Shown: piece by piece, positions 22,705 to 30,744 of the stretch | Numbering within the stretch: position 1 is the first letter of the stretch | How the letters are laid out: each line of letters begins with the position of its first letter | From: Niabella agricola | GTDB taxonomy: Bacteria; Bacteroidota; Bacteroidia; Chitinophagales; Chitinophagaceae | NCBI RefSeq assembly: GCF_021538615.1 | Contig: NZ_JAJHIZ010000002.1 | Span: 62,001 to 126,000, forward strand | Reading direction: 5' to 3' | Length of the DNA stretch: 64,000 bases | Translations under genes and position numbers: made by a program | Notes under the pieces: generated by a model | The model's database searches: none | The model's input: the letters and a program-made list of their open reading frames with translations, nothing else | Told to the model about the DNA's origin: nothing

Positions 22705-23556
22705 ATGACTTTTAAAGATAAGTGTGGGCAAATAGTGACTTGCAAAAATTGCAAAATCGAGTTTGTGTATAGTCTTAAAAATAGAGTGTTCTGCAGTGTG
22801 CATTGCCGCGATACCTATAATTGGTATAAGCCCAAAATGTCGGTGTGTAAGAAAATAGAAAATATTGATGGGGAGGTGTGGAAAATCATTCCCGGGTATC
22901 AAAAGTACATGGTAAGTTCAATTGGGAGGATTAAATCTGTTGATAAGAAATGGTTAACGGGGGAAGGATACACAGCACTACGGCAAAGCCCAGAACGGAT
23001 CTTACGAACCCATCTGATTCACGGATATTTAAAGGTTGCTCTTTGTAAAAATGGCATTGAAAAGGGGTTTGCCGTCCATAGACTCGTGGCAGCTGCATTC
23101 ATACCTAATCCATCAGGGAAACCTCAAGTAAACCATATTAATGGAATTAAGTATGACAACAGAGTTGAAAATCTTGAGTGGGTTACAGGAAAAGAAAATG
23201 TAAATCATGCGATAAAGATTGGTTTATGGAAGAAAAAACGAAAGAAGCGCGTGTATTTAAATGATGACCATAAAAGAGAAGTGGTTGTACTGTACAAGTC
23301 GGGTATACCAATATTGAAGATTTCAGAAACGTTGGGCGTTCCGTATACATCTGTGTACTCGGTAGTGAAAAAATACAAGTCCGGGGCTTCGGTGTTTATT
23401 AAAGGTCGGAAGGTTTTGAGCAATGAATACGGGCACATTGTGAAGCTTAGAGAAGAAGGGGTTTGTTTGTCGGAAGTGTCAAAAATGTATGGTGTGTCGC
23501 CAGCTACCATAAGTCTTATAGTCAAGAAATATAAACATATTCAGAAAGTAGGTTAA
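22705..23556 (+). CDS. HNH homing endonuclease (NUMOD4-HNH-HTH)
   Basis: 283 residues. N-terminal zinc finger (CKNCKIEF...FCSVHC), NUMOD4 (WKIIPGYQKYMVSSIGRIKS), HNH_3 core (FAVHRLVAAAFIPNPSGKPQ; VNHINGIKYDNRVENLEWVT) and two C-terminal HTH repeats (LVSP-type SEVSKMYGVSPATISLIV). Such free-standing nucleases spread by cutting alleles that lack them. It breaks up the early gene block and looks like an independent insertion. Confidence 0.9.
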   Translation: MTFKDKCGQIVTCKNCKIEFVYSLKNRVFCSVHCRDTYNWYKPKMSVCKKIENIDGEVWKIIPGYQKYMVSSIGRIKSVDKKWLTGEGYTALRQSPERILRTHLIHGYLKVALCKNGIEKGFAVHRLVAAAFIPNPSGKPQVNHINGIKYDNRVENLEWVTGKENVNHAIKIGLWKKKRKKRVYLNDDHKREVVVLYKSGIPILKISETLGVPYTSVYSVVKKYKSGASVFIKGRKVLSNEYGHIVKLREEGVCLSEVSKMYGVSPATISLIVKKYKHIQKVG

Positions 23557-23579
23557 CCGATGAGGCTTGAATAGTCTAA

Positions 23580-23600
23580 AAGCTCCTGCGGGAGCTTCTT
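23580..23600 (+). terminator. Hairpin after the HNH gene
   Basis: AAGCTCC/GGAGCTT 7-bp stem with a 4-nt loop, tail only partly T-rich. Likely ends the HNH transcript. Confidence 0.5.
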
Positions 23601-23699
23601 AACCAGAAATAATTTTAACCCCTCCCGCGGGTTGCGGGAAGATAGAAATACCTACTAACTCTTAACGGCAAGGTCGGCCGTAAAACAGACCATAATAAC

Positions 23700-23987
23700 A
23701 TGAAACGTTTATTCACTTTTTTGATCGTTGCGGTGGTAGTGTGCGCCACCTTCTTTATCGCTAAGCAGGCCAAGGCTACCGAAGACGCAAGCCAGTGCTG
23801 TGATTACATCGTTAAGTACCAAGAGCAATACGATGTTTGGTATGATTCGGAAGGATATGGGTATTGGAGTATTGACCCCACGTCATATACGGCTGTATAC
23901 TGCGGCAGACCGGCGGCAATGGGCACAAGAAGATGCGCTCTGCATACTGGATGGCCTCAAGCAAACGATCCTAGCAAAGCGGAGTAA
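23700..23987 (+). CDS. Small secreted cysteine-containing protein
   Basis: 95 residues. A signal peptide (MKRLFTFLIVAVVVCATFFI, then AKQAKA) is followed by a mature part with C-C, C and C residues and repeated Tyr/Trp. Probably exported. Function unknown; it may act at the envelope on infection or lysogeny. Confidence 0.6.
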   Translation: MKRLFTFLIVAVVVCATFFIAKQAKATEDASQCCDYIVKYQEQYDVWYDSEGYGYWSIDPTSYTAVYCGRPAAMGTRRCALHTGWPQANDPSKAE

Positions 23988-24042
23988 ATAACTCTACCGG
24001 ACGGTGCGGGAACGTTCCGCCCGGTTTTAAAAAACTTTGAAG

Positions 24043-24234
24043 ATGAAAACAGTTGAACAGGAGCCAAGCACATCATATTGCCTTAAGTGTGCAGGAAAAG
24101 GATGCTACATGAGCCGATACGGAATAAAACCATGCGAAGACTGTAACGGATCTGGTCGGGTGACTAAATCGTTTCGTAAGGAGCAAATAAAGAAGCGCAA
24201 AGAACTTATTAAAAGTTATGACAATGGAAAATAA
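24043..24234 (+). CDS. DnaJ-type zinc-finger protein
   Basis: 63 residues from the ATG at 24043. CLKCAGKG and CEDCNGSG are two CxxCxGxG motifs, one zinc site of the DnaJ cysteine-rich domain, followed by a basic tail. No J domain. It may be a small protein-binding adaptor. Confidence 0.65.
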   Translation: MKTVEQEPSTSYCLKCAGKGCYMSRYGIKPCEDCNGSGRVTKSFRKEQIKKRKELIKSYDNGK

Positions 24235-24748
24235 ACAAACAGACCTGCTGCAGCAGGTAAAGGACGAGGTGCTTTATAAAAGCACCGATTATGAAATATC
24301 TGGTGAGGAAGTGGACGAAGTCGCCCAACGCTACGCCGAGGCCTACCACGCCGCCCGGATCCAGGAACAGGGGGAAGCGACCGGTAATGACATAGCACCA
24401 TACTTGGTCGCCTGGCATGACAAAGGAGGCTACCCGGATAACTCACCAGAGGGTAAAAATGTCCAACAACAAGCCATGAAGCCGCTAAACAGCAATAACA
24501 GACAGGCAGTAGTTGGGGAATGCTTTACAAAGTCAGATATTATTGATATTCTTGATTTGCATATCAATGAGACTGTTTCGCGCCTCAACACCCGGGCAGC
24601 CGAATATGCCGCTGGGAAGGTGGCATGGATGTATACGGAGGAGCAGGTCCGGGAGGCGATGTATCACACCTATGTCAACGGACCCGGGCATGACAGTTAT
24701 GCAGACTTTGAAGACGGTGTAATCGCCAAAATAAAGCAATCAAAATGA
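24218..24748 (+). CDS. Unknown phage protein
   Basis: 176 residues; overlaps the previous gene by 17 bp and the next by 4. An acidic N-terminus, and a C-terminal helical part with YTEEQVREAMYHTYVNGPGH. This last pattern recurs in small phage proteins of unknown function. Confidence 0.6.
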   Translation: MTMENKQTDLLQQVKDEVLYKSTDYEISGEEVDEVAQRYAEAYHAARIQEQGEATGNDIAPYLVAWHDKGGYPDNSPEGKNVQQQAMKPLNSNNRQAVVGECFTKSDIIDILDLHINETVSRLNTRAAEYAAGKVAWMYTEEQVREAMYHTYVNGPGHDSYADFEDGVIAKIKQSK

Positions 24749-25173
24749 AAAAAGGCGACCGTAAAAAAGTATTTGAAAAATATGGAGGCCGCTGCGCTTA
24801 CTGCGGGTGCGAGTTGGGAGACAAATGGCAGGTAGATCACGCGATAAGCAAATGCTACTGGTTTTATGTAAACAGTTCTGATCCGGAGGGGGTGAATCAT
24901 ATTGACAATCTGAAGCCCGCCTGCGTGCCGTGTAATCACTACAAAAGGTCTCAGTGTGTAGATGACATCAATGGCGGCCACAACGGATTCCGGTCCTATA
25001 TGCTTTCATTTCATAAGCGATTGGCCCGGTTACCAAAGAAGACCGGTTTAGAACGAACCAGGCGCCGGATAGCCTACATGAATGTGATCGCAGAAAAGTA
25101 TGGCATCACACCAGAAAAGCCGTTTAATGGGGTATTCTATTTTGAAACAATTAAAAAAGGAGGTGGAGAATGA
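24745..25173 (+). CDS. HNH endonuclease
   Basis: 142 residues. CAYCGCEL and CVPCNHYK supply the zinc cysteines; WQVDH gives the catalytic His of the HNH motif; HIDNLKPACVPCNHYKRSQ is the second half. A small phage HNH nuclease may act in DNA packaging, but this one lies in the early region, so a homing or recombination role is likelier. Confidence 0.82.
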   Translation: MKKGDRKKVFEKYGGRCAYCGCELGDKWQVDHAISKCYWFYVNSSDPEGVNHIDNLKPACVPCNHYKRSQCVDDINGGHNGFRSYMLSFHKRLARLPKKTGLERTRRRIAYMNVIAEKYGITPEKPFNGVFYFETIKKGGGE

Positions 25174-25469
25174 AAAATAAGCGACAAGTCTATTTTAGAG
25201 ATTACTCGCTCAGTAGGCCATTCGGAAACTACCGAACCCATGAAACAAAAGATGGATTAAAGTGGAAAACCGGATTCTATGTGTCTTGGACAGCGACCGT
25301 TGATGTTTATGCACAAGAAGGGTATGCCGGTTTTCGGATATGGCAAGGAGGTAGGTGCTATTCAAAAAACGTTTCTAACATCGATGGATTTCCCTCTGAC
25401 TTATGGTTAAGTCGGGAGGCGAATAAATTTTCAAAAGAACTACTTAGAGGAGAAAATATTAATGGATAA
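25170..25469 (+). CDS. Unknown protein
   Basis: 99 residues, ATGA overlap with the HNH gene. A strong AAAGGAGGTGGAG before the ATG. Aromatic-rich beta pattern (WKTGFYVSWTATVDVYAQEG). Unrecognised. Confidence 0.5.
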   Translation: MKNKRQVYFRDYSLSRPFGNYRTHETKDGLKWKTGFYVSWTATVDVYAQEGYAGFRIWQGGRCYSKNVSNIDGFPSDLWLSREANKFSKELLRGENING

Positions 25470-25734
25470 TCAACAACACATAGCAGACAGCCAGCGCCCC
25501 GGAGGGGTTGTGGTGATACCGGAATTGAACGGATGGGTGAGTGTGACGGATCGGTTACCGGTGCCTTTTGAATCGGTTCTTCTATTTGGAATAATCAACG
25601 CTCCCGGGTATATGAATGAGTGTTGTGAAATGGGATATTATAACGAGAAATTCATTGTTTATCGTTCCATGCCTGAAATAGAGGAATTTGAAATCACTCA
25701 TTGGCACCAGCTGCCAGATCCACCACGATATTAA
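25462..25734 (+). CDS. DUF551-like protein
   Basis: 90 residues. NGWVSVTDRLPVPFESVLLF and the ending ITHWHQLPDPPRY match DUF551, a small domain common in phages and of unknown function. Confidence 0.75.
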   Translation: MDNQQHIADSQRPGGVVVIPELNGWVSVTDRLPVPFESVLLFGIINAPGYMNECCEMGYYNEKFIVYRSMPEIEEFEITHWHQLPDPPRY

Positions 25735-25775
25735 TCACCAACCGTCAAGTAATATTTGACAATTAAAAAGAGTAT

Positions 25776-26036
25776 ATGGTACACGAATTAAAAACACACC
25801 CGAAATACTTCAGTGCCCTGTTAGCAGGAAGTAAAACATTTGAAGTCAGAAAAAACGACCGGGATTATAAAATCGGCGATGAACTCCTTTTGAAGGAATA
25901 TGACCCGGATGATGATGAGATTGTGCCCGAGCCATACACAGGCCGCATCCTGCACCGGAGAATTGATTATATCCTGCATGGTGGACAGTACGGTATCGAA
26001 CCCGGTTACTGTGTGATGTCAATTTCTAAAATTTAA
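25776..26036 (+). CDS. DUF3850 / ASCH-like protein
   Basis: 86 residues. HELKTHPKYFSALLAGSKTF, FEVRKNDRDYKIGDELLLKE and YCVMSISKI match DUF3850, related to the ASCH fold thought to bind RNA or modified nucleotides. Target unknown. Confidence 0.78.
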   Translation: MVHELKTHPKYFSALLAGSKTFEVRKNDRDYKIGDELLLKEYDPDDDEIVPEPYTGRILHRRIDYILHGGQYGIEPGYCVMSISKI

Positions 26037-26038
26037 TT

Positions 26039-26356
26039 ATGAAAGCAATTTATAAATACCCAATACCGGTACAAGAAAAGTACGCCATTGAACTGCCTAA
26101 GGATGCTCAGATCATCCGGGTAGAGGATGTGGATGGTCTTTTCTTCTTATGGGCAATCGTTGAAACAGACCCGGATCATCCGACGGAAAAACGATGCCTT
26201 GAGTTTTATAAAACAGGACAGCCGATTGAAACGCCAACTGAGCGGCTCCGTTTTCTGGGCACCTGTAAACTTTTTATTATGCAGGAACTCTGCCTATATG
26301 TGTTCGAAAACTTCTATGAAACCAATACAATAAATAACTATGAAGTACGGAGCTAA
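26039..26356 (+). CDS. DUF7352-like protein
   Basis: 105 residues. It begins MKAIYKYPIPVQEKYAIELP; a small beta domain follows (ELCLYVFENF at the end). It resembles DUF7352, seen in phages. Function unknown. It overlaps the oxygenase-like gene by 17 bp. Confidence 0.65.
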   Translation: MKAIYKYPIPVQEKYAIELPKDAQIIRVEDVDGLFFLWAIVETDPDHPTEKRCLEFYKTGQPIETPTERLRFLGTCKLFIMQELCLYVFENFYETNTINNYEVRS

Positions 26357-26972
26357 ACCCTTAGTAGTGGGTCATTTTTCGATCGATTGCAAAGAAATGA
26401 TGTTCTATCAGGACATGCTGATTAAACTACCTGGTGGGTCAGATATACACGTGGAGGACCGACTAAAAGTTTTCAGTGATATTATAGGTGCGGCGGCCTG
26501 CCACTTCGTTGGGGCATCCGGACTAAATGCCTACATCGATTCATCCGTATATCTTTCCGCCAAGCGTCTGTTCCAGGCAAAAGGAAAGCCTTTTAATCGC
26601 CCCGGGTGGCATTCGGATGGATTCATGTCTGATGATATCAACTACATCTGGTCGGATGACGGGTCAACGGTCTTTAATTTTTCAGATTTCAACCTGACAC
26701 AGGATGATAAATTATCGATGCAGGAAATGGCAGAACAGGCATTACCTGAATTCGACTGGACGTATTCCGCCGGCACCCTGCTACGCTTGGATCAGTACAA
26801 CATTCACCGGGTCGGTGACGTTGAGCGGGACGGTATGCGGACTTTCGTAAAGGTTTCTTTTTCTAAAAATAAATTCGATTTGGAAGGCAATGCCCATAAT
26901 TATCTGATCGATTATGATTGGGAAATGAGGCCCAGGGGTATAGACAGGAATATCCCGCAGAAAGTTAAATAA
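26340..26972 (+). CDS. Putative 2-oxoglutarate/Fe(II) oxygenase
   Basis: 210 residues. GWHSDGF gives H91-x-D93. YNIHRVGDVERDGMRTFVKV gives H156 and R167, the 2OG-binding Arg 11 residues later. This HxD...H(x10)R set is that of Fe(II)/2OG oxygenases with a double-stranded beta-helix. Known relatives hydroxylate bases, nucleotides or proteins. The target here is unknown; a role in DNA or nucleotide modification is an inference. Confidence 0.6.
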   Translation: MKYGAKPLVVGHFSIDCKEMMFYQDMLIKLPGGSDIHVEDRLKVFSDIIGAAACHFVGASGLNAYIDSSVYLSAKRLFQAKGKPFNRPGWHSDGFMSDDINYIWSDDGSTVFNFSDFNLTQDDKLSMQEMAEQALPEFDWTYSAGTLLRLDQYNIHRVGDVERDGMRTFVKVSFSKNKFDLEGNAHNYLIDYDWEMRPRGIDRNIPQKVK

Positions 26973-26998
26973 CCCGGCTACGGCCACAAAGACAATTT

Positions 26999-27313
26999 AT
27001 GCAACTAATAAAAATAGCAAGATACGCCAACGCCACGGAGATCACACCGGTAAAGAATAAACGTGTTTTTGTTTGCTCGAATAAAAGCAAAGACGGAGCC
27101 CCTGTTGTGACTATCGGGTTAAAATTCCTTGAAAAGGATTATGATGCCGAAAAGCAGGCATTCTACAGGAGGGACAGCTGCCGGAACGTACGGCAATTCA
27201 CAGCCTTTCTTACCCCCGAAACTGCTTGCGCGCTGTATGATGCGCTTGGGGACTATATGCACAGGGTTACTCCAGAATTTAAAAATGATCAACCGGCACC
27301 GGAAGGGCGATAA
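26999..27313 (+). CDS. Unknown protein
   Basis: 104 residues with an N-terminal beta half (KRVFVCSNKSKDGAPVVTIG) and a C-terminal helix (ETACALYDALGDYMHRV). Seven bases before the second YopX gene. No domain recognised. Confidence 0.5.
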   Translation: MQLIKIARYANATEITPVKNKRVFVCSNKSKDGAPVVTIGLKFLEKDYDAEKQAFYRRDSCRNVRQFTAFLTPETACALYDALGDYMHRVTPEFKNDQPAPEGR

Positions 27314-27319
27314 AGAAAA

Positions 27320-27805
27320 ATGAAAAGAGAAATAATTTTCCGCGGGAAGCGGGTAGATAACGGCGAATGGGTTTACGGATGCCTGGTTACAGGATTTGAC
27401 GAGCGTAAGGGTCGAGAAAGCGTAGATATAACCTATCAGCAGTTTGAAGGCGCAAGCATGGATTATCCATATCCAATAGTTACTACTTTTTATAGCGAGG
27501 TCATCCCCGAAACAGTGGGCCAGTACACTGGGTTAACGGACATGAACGGGAAAATGATCTTTGAGGGGGATGTGTTCTTTGAGGAGATAGAGCATAGTTG
27601 GGGCGACGATCGATATTACTTTGTTATCACCTGGATATCAGAATGGGCAATGTTCTCTGCACTGTCTATTTCGGAGTACAACGAGTACCTGGACACCGGA
27701 ATTGAGCACCTTGATAGAATGATTTCTTTTAATATTGAACCCGATGATATTGAAAAGCTACATCGGGCTGGCAACATTCACGATAACCCGGAACTGATAA
27801 AATGA
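27320..27805 (+). CDS. YopX-family phage protein (copy 2)
   Basis: 161 residues. It shares the start (IIFRGKRVDNGEWVYG), the middle (VIPETVGQYTGLTDMNGKMI) and the end (GNIHDNP) with the protein at 11095; the longer middle segment differs. Two divergent YopX genes in one phage suggest two targets or an old duplication. Confidence 0.88.
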   Translation: MKREIIFRGKRVDNGEWVYGCLVTGFDERKGRESVDITYQQFEGASMDYPYPIVTTFYSEVIPETVGQYTGLTDMNGKMIFEGDVFFEEIEHSWGDDRYYFVITWISEWAMFSALSISEYNEYLDTGIEHLDRMISFNIEPDDIEKLHRAGNIHDNPELIK

Positions 27806-28125
27806 GTAAGCTATCAGACAAAGACCGGGTACTGAAAGAGTTTATGGAGGAGCACTTTGATTTCCGATCCCTCAAAAAAGCGGGGTTCTATGGTAGGAAT
27901 ATCAGGAAGTGCGATTTCTACTCCCAGGCCCAACGTGTCTGCCAATACTTCGGCTACAAAACCGTTTTCGAGTACAACACCACAGAGATAAGAGGGCATT
28001 TAACTTTTTCTGATCCTGGTTGCCCGGCAGGTATAGCCACGGCCCGCCCCCTACATGTGGATGAGTCCGGCGATCTGAAACAGGAACCATTTATAACAGT
28101 AATTAAACCTTGGACAGAACAATGA
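27802..28125 (+). CDS. Unknown protein
   Basis: 107 residues, ATGA overlaps on both sides. Mixed charge (DRVLKEFMEEHFDFRSLKKA). Unrecognised. Confidence 0.55.
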   Translation: MSKLSDKDRVLKEFMEEHFDFRSLKKAGFYGRNIRKCDFYSQAQRVCQYFGYKTVFEYNTTEIRGHLTFSDPGCPAGIATARPLHVDESGDLKQEPFITVIKPWTEQ

Positions 28126-28292
28126 CAACAGAATACAAAATAAAACCTGCCAAATGCGAGATCTGCGGGGAGCTTATCTTACTGGCAGAAGGCCCGGATT
28201 TAATTCCGGATCCGGAGGACGACCCAATACCGCCAGTATGTGGGAAATGCTACGCGGAGTATTACAGTGAACTATATCCAGACGAACAATGA
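28122..28292 (+). CDS. Small CxxC zinc-ribbon protein
   Basis: 56 residues from the ATG at 28122. CEICGE and CGKCYAE can bind one zinc; an acidic proline-rich loop lies between them. Role unknown. Confidence 0.5.
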   Translation: MTTEYKIKPAKCEICGELILLAEGPDLIPDPEDDPIPPVCGKCYAEYYSELYPDEQ

Positions 28293-28402
28293 CAACAATA
28301 ATTCTATCCGTCTTCCTGGCTGCGTACAGCGCCGGGGTAACGTGGGCGGTTGTAACCAATAAAAACAGAAACGATGAATTTAAGAACAGAATTATACAGT
28401 AA
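28289..28402 (+). CDS. Tiny membrane peptide
   Basis: 37 codons. An N-terminal membrane helix (MTTIILSVFLAAYSAGVTWA) then a basic tail. ATGA overlap with the gene before; its last 29 bp overlap the DnaA-like gene. Confidence 0.4.
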   Translation: MTTIILSVFLAAYSAGVTWAVVTNKNRNDEFKNRIIQ

Positions 28403-28883
28403 AGCCAGCCAAGCGGCAGGATTGCCCTTTGAGGCTGTTAGTGGCAAAACAAGACAAGGGGACGCCCCTTTGGCGAGGCAGATTGCTCATTTTCACGCAA
28501 AGGAGTCTTTGGGTCTTGGCTGTTCAGAGGCGGCGAGATTGTTCGGTGTTGATCACACTACAATATTGCATGGAGTAAAACGGATAAATGGCTTGTTTAA
28601 GTCAAATGACCCACGGGCAATTGATATGTACAGGAAATTTACAGGCTATTCCCTGGATGATGTGCATAGGGCGCACAAAGTTGTTTATCATACTTCTGGA
28701 TGGTTTAAAGTATTTGACCTTTACAAGAAAGAAATAGCGGTGTTATCCAAACAGATGCTTAGCAGGGAAGCTTTTGCAGCAACATGCGAGGCTGCAGCTA
28801 AGTTTTTCGTTACAAATGGCGATGAGTTGGAGGTTCAGATGGACAAAAGAGATTTTATAAAACTTTTTACACTGGTTAGATGA
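28374..28883 (+). CDS. DnaA domain IV-like DNA-binding protein
   Basis: 169 residues. The first 75 residues match the C-terminal DNA-binding domain of DnaA: ARQIAHFHAKESLGLGCSEA, ARLFGVDHTTILHGVKRI with DHTT at 60-63. There is no AAA+ ATPase. The rest is helical and unfamiliar. It may bind DnaA boxes in host or phage DNA, either as a regulator or to interfere with host initiation. Ends the early accessory block. Confidence 0.82.
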   Translation: MNLRTELYSKASQAAGLPFEAVSGKTRQGDAPLARQIAHFHAKESLGLGCSEAARLFGVDHTTILHGVKRINGLFKSNDPRAIDMYRKFTGYSLDDVHRAHKVVYHTSGWFKVFDLYKKEIAVLSKQMLSREAFAATCEAAAKFFVTNGDELEVQMDKRDFIKLFTLVR

Positions 28884-28908
28884 TTATTTTTTCATTTTTT
28901 GTGATTTT

Positions 28909-28942
28909 CCCCCTTCGGTGTCCACCGACGGGGTTTATTTTT
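28909..28942 (+). terminator. Terminator at the end of the early block
   Basis: An 11-bp stem with one mismatch (28910-28920 with 28923-28933) is followed by TTTATTTTTT. It separates the DnaA-like gene from the convergent regulator and may serve both strands. Confidence 0.75.
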
Positions 28943-29315
28943 TACCCGAAAAGTAGATCTTTAACTCCTTCTGAACAGCTTCCTTTACCAGAGCCTGCAA
29001 TGTTGCATTTACCGGAACAATTACGGTATCGCGGTGATCTGTTTCTCCGAAAATCCAATCATAGCTAACACCAAACAGTTTTTTCGCTGCTATTATCTTG
29101 GATGTTGGAAAAAATTGCCTATTTAATCTAAGTGGCGAAATTGAGCTTTGTACATAGCCAAGATCAGCGAACACAGCGGTGTCTGTTTCACCGGTTATAG
29201 CCCTGCGTTCATCAATAAGCTCCATAATACGGATATGATACGTCGGAATTTCCTGTTCTTCAGATCCTGATTTCTTAGTTTTTTTTGCTCCAGCTTTTCC
29301 AGTCGTTTTTGCCAT
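28935..29315 (-). CDS. HTH regulator, second divergent control gene
   Basis: 126 residues (or 96 from the ATG at 29225). A lysine-rich N-terminus, then an HTH-like part (IMELIDERRAITGETDTAVF, ADLGYVQSSISPLRLNRQFF, IIAAKKLFGVSYDWIFGETD) close to Bacteroidota phage repressors. It points away from the late region. It could control the promoter at 29730 and so late expression. Confidence 0.7.
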   Translation of the reverse strand: MAKTTGKAGAKKTKKSGSEEQEIPTYHIRIMELIDERRAITGETDTAVFADLGYVQSSISPLRLNRQFFPTSKIIAAKKLFGVSYDWIFGETDHRDTVIVPVNATLQALVKEAVQKELKIYFSGKK

Positions 29316-29635
29316 TTGTTATATTTTGATAAATAAGGGTATCGGGGGATAATTTCTTTCAATAACGTAATTTCTGTATCCGTCCGTTTCTTCTTCCGCA
29401 AAAGTATTAAAACCCGCTGAAATAATGTAGCAAATTCGTGCGGCCTCATTTCGGCATGTATAGCATACTTTAAGCCCACATAATACAGGTTGATCGCTTT
29501 ATCAATATCTCCCAGTTTGTCATATATGTGTCCTGCCCACATTAAAGTTCTCGCTATTTCTCGTGCATTATCGGCGAATTTCTGTTCTTTAACTATTTCA
29601 GATGCTGCCAGGTGGGTTTCTTTTGCTTCAATCAC
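29195..29635 (-). CDS. TPR-like helical protein overlapping the HTH gene
   Basis: 146 residues. Repeated helices (IARTLMWAGHIYDKLGDIDK, AINLYYVGLKYAIHAEMRPH) look like TPR motifs. The last 121 bp overlap the HTH gene in another frame, an unusually long overlap. It may sense a signal for the regulator. Either start could be wrong. Confidence 0.6.
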   Translation of the reverse strand: MIEAKETHLAASEIVKEQKFADNAREIARTLMWAGHIYDKLGDIDKAINLYYVGLKYAIHAEMRPHEFATLFQRVLILLRKKKRTDTEITLLKEIIPRYPYLSKYNKWQKRLEKLEQKKLRNQDLKNRKFRRIISVLWSLLMNAGL

Positions 29636-29729
29636 AGGTCAAAAATAAACAGATATCGTTGATTGTGAACAGAATAACTATAAGTTGGTATTGAAAACGA
29701 AACACAAATAAAAAATAATGTGAAAAAAA

Positions 29730-29759
29730 TTGTTGTATGTGTAAAAAAAGTTATCTTTG
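29730..29759 (+). promoter_or_regulatory. Canonical promoter for the middle/late block
   Basis: TTG (29730-29732), 19 nt, then TATCTTTG (29752-29759), with TGTAAAAAAAGT before it. Same design as 20290-20319. It diverges from the HTH/TPR genes. Confidence 0.78.
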
Positions 29760-29777
29760 ACTGATAAAATTCAAGAA

Positions 29778-29960
29778 ATGAATATCAGGACACTAAAAGA
29801 AAGAGAGCTTCAAAAAATGATTATGACTTTTTTTGCTGAAGGTTGGTTCGATTCGGAAGTTAATATTGCATTTATTGTAAAAAAAATACAGTCAACATTG
29901 AGGATAGGGCACGCGGATGCCAGGAGATTCTTGAGAAGGAACATCCCTTTTTGTCTTTAA
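29778..29960 (+). CDS. Small protein with helical DNA-binding look
   Basis: 60 residues from the ATG at 29778; a TTG at 29757 lies in the promoter box and is not a start. Pattern NIAFIVKKIQSTLRIGHADA resembles a small winged-helix. First gene after the promoter; could be a late regulator. Confidence 0.5.
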   Translation: MNIRTLKERELQKMIMTFFAEGWFDSEVNIAFIVKKIQSTLRIGHADARRFLRRNIPFCL

Positions 29961-29984
29961 TAGTTTTTATCTATACTATCGAGT

Positions 29985-30227
29985 ATGAAGAAAACTACTA
30001 AATATGCAAGTGTGCGAATGATTGCGGGACGCCTGGTGGTGAAGTATCCACGAAATTCCCGGGGAAAGGAACTTCTGTTTGAGGCTGTGGAAAGAATCAA
30101 AGAAGGTGGCGGATATGTTAATTTTAAGATGACGATTGATAGCGATGTGGTTGTGGTAAAATTTGATAAAGATACTGATGATAGAGAAATTGATTGGATA
30201 AGGTATTGGATGGGGCGGCCTATATAG
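29985..30227 (+). CDS. Unknown small protein
   Basis: 80 residues, basic first half, beta-rich (VRMIAGRLVVKYPRNSRGKE; VVVVKFDKDTDDREIDWIRY). Unrecognised. Confidence 0.5.
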   Translation: MKKTTKYASVRMIAGRLVVKYPRNSRGKELLFEAVERIKEGGGYVNFKMTIDSDVVVVKFDKDTDDREIDWIRYWMGRPI

Positions 30228-30312
30228 GCGTTATAGAAATTAACAGGTGTGGATAATGTAAATAGAAGTTTTATAAAATGTAAGGTACATTTACAAAAAT
30301 GTAAATAACGTT

Positions 30313-30744
30313 ATGTTTTCTAGTTTGAAGTTTGCGGATAGAACAAGCGCATTGAAGCTGTGGAAAAGGAATAATCCAGTCGAATTTAACAGCGCCATGA
30401 GTCAGTTAGCTAAGAGGTCGCCGGCGGCTCCTGTTTCTTCACTGGATGGTGTTAAAGATAGGTTTGGGGAGGTTGGATTGAGTGATCGGTGGGTGTTTAT
30501 TGGGGTGTGCTTTAAGTATATCTACCCAGAGGCTTTTAGGGAGGATGTGAAGGATTTTAATTTTACGGATGGATTTGTTAAGAAGATGGCGGAGCTTCTG
30601 GGTATGCAAACTTCAAACTTTTCTGCGGAATTTTCAAGGGTTAGGCTGAATTTGTCGCTCAGGGATAGTGATCTGAAGAAGGAGGTAGAGCGGAAGTTCT
30701 ATGATATGGGGTACAAAAGTGTGAGTGGGTTGTTTGAGGTGTAG
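30313..30744 (+). CDS. Unknown protein, possible regulator
   Basis: 143 residues. KMAELLGMQTSNFSAEFSRV may be a DNA-binding helix pair. An AT-rich gap with repeated TGTAAA words (30270-30306) lies just upstream. No family recognised. Confidence 0.5.
   Translation: MFSSLKFADRTSALKLWKRNNPVEFNSAMSQLAKRSPAAPVSSLDGVKDRFGEVGLSDRWVFIGVCFKYIYPEAFREDVKDFNFTDGFVKKMAELLGMQTSNFSAEFSRVRLNLSLRDSDLKKEVERKFYDMGYKSVSGLFEV

Noticed and set aside
28880-29068. Plus-strand 62-codon ORF after the DnaA-like gene
   Set aside because: It begins in the terminator region and then lies opposite the HTH gene; composition is not protein-like.
29757-29777. TTG start for the small protein after the promoter
   Set aside because: The TTG is part of the TATCTTTG -7 box, upstream of the transcription start.
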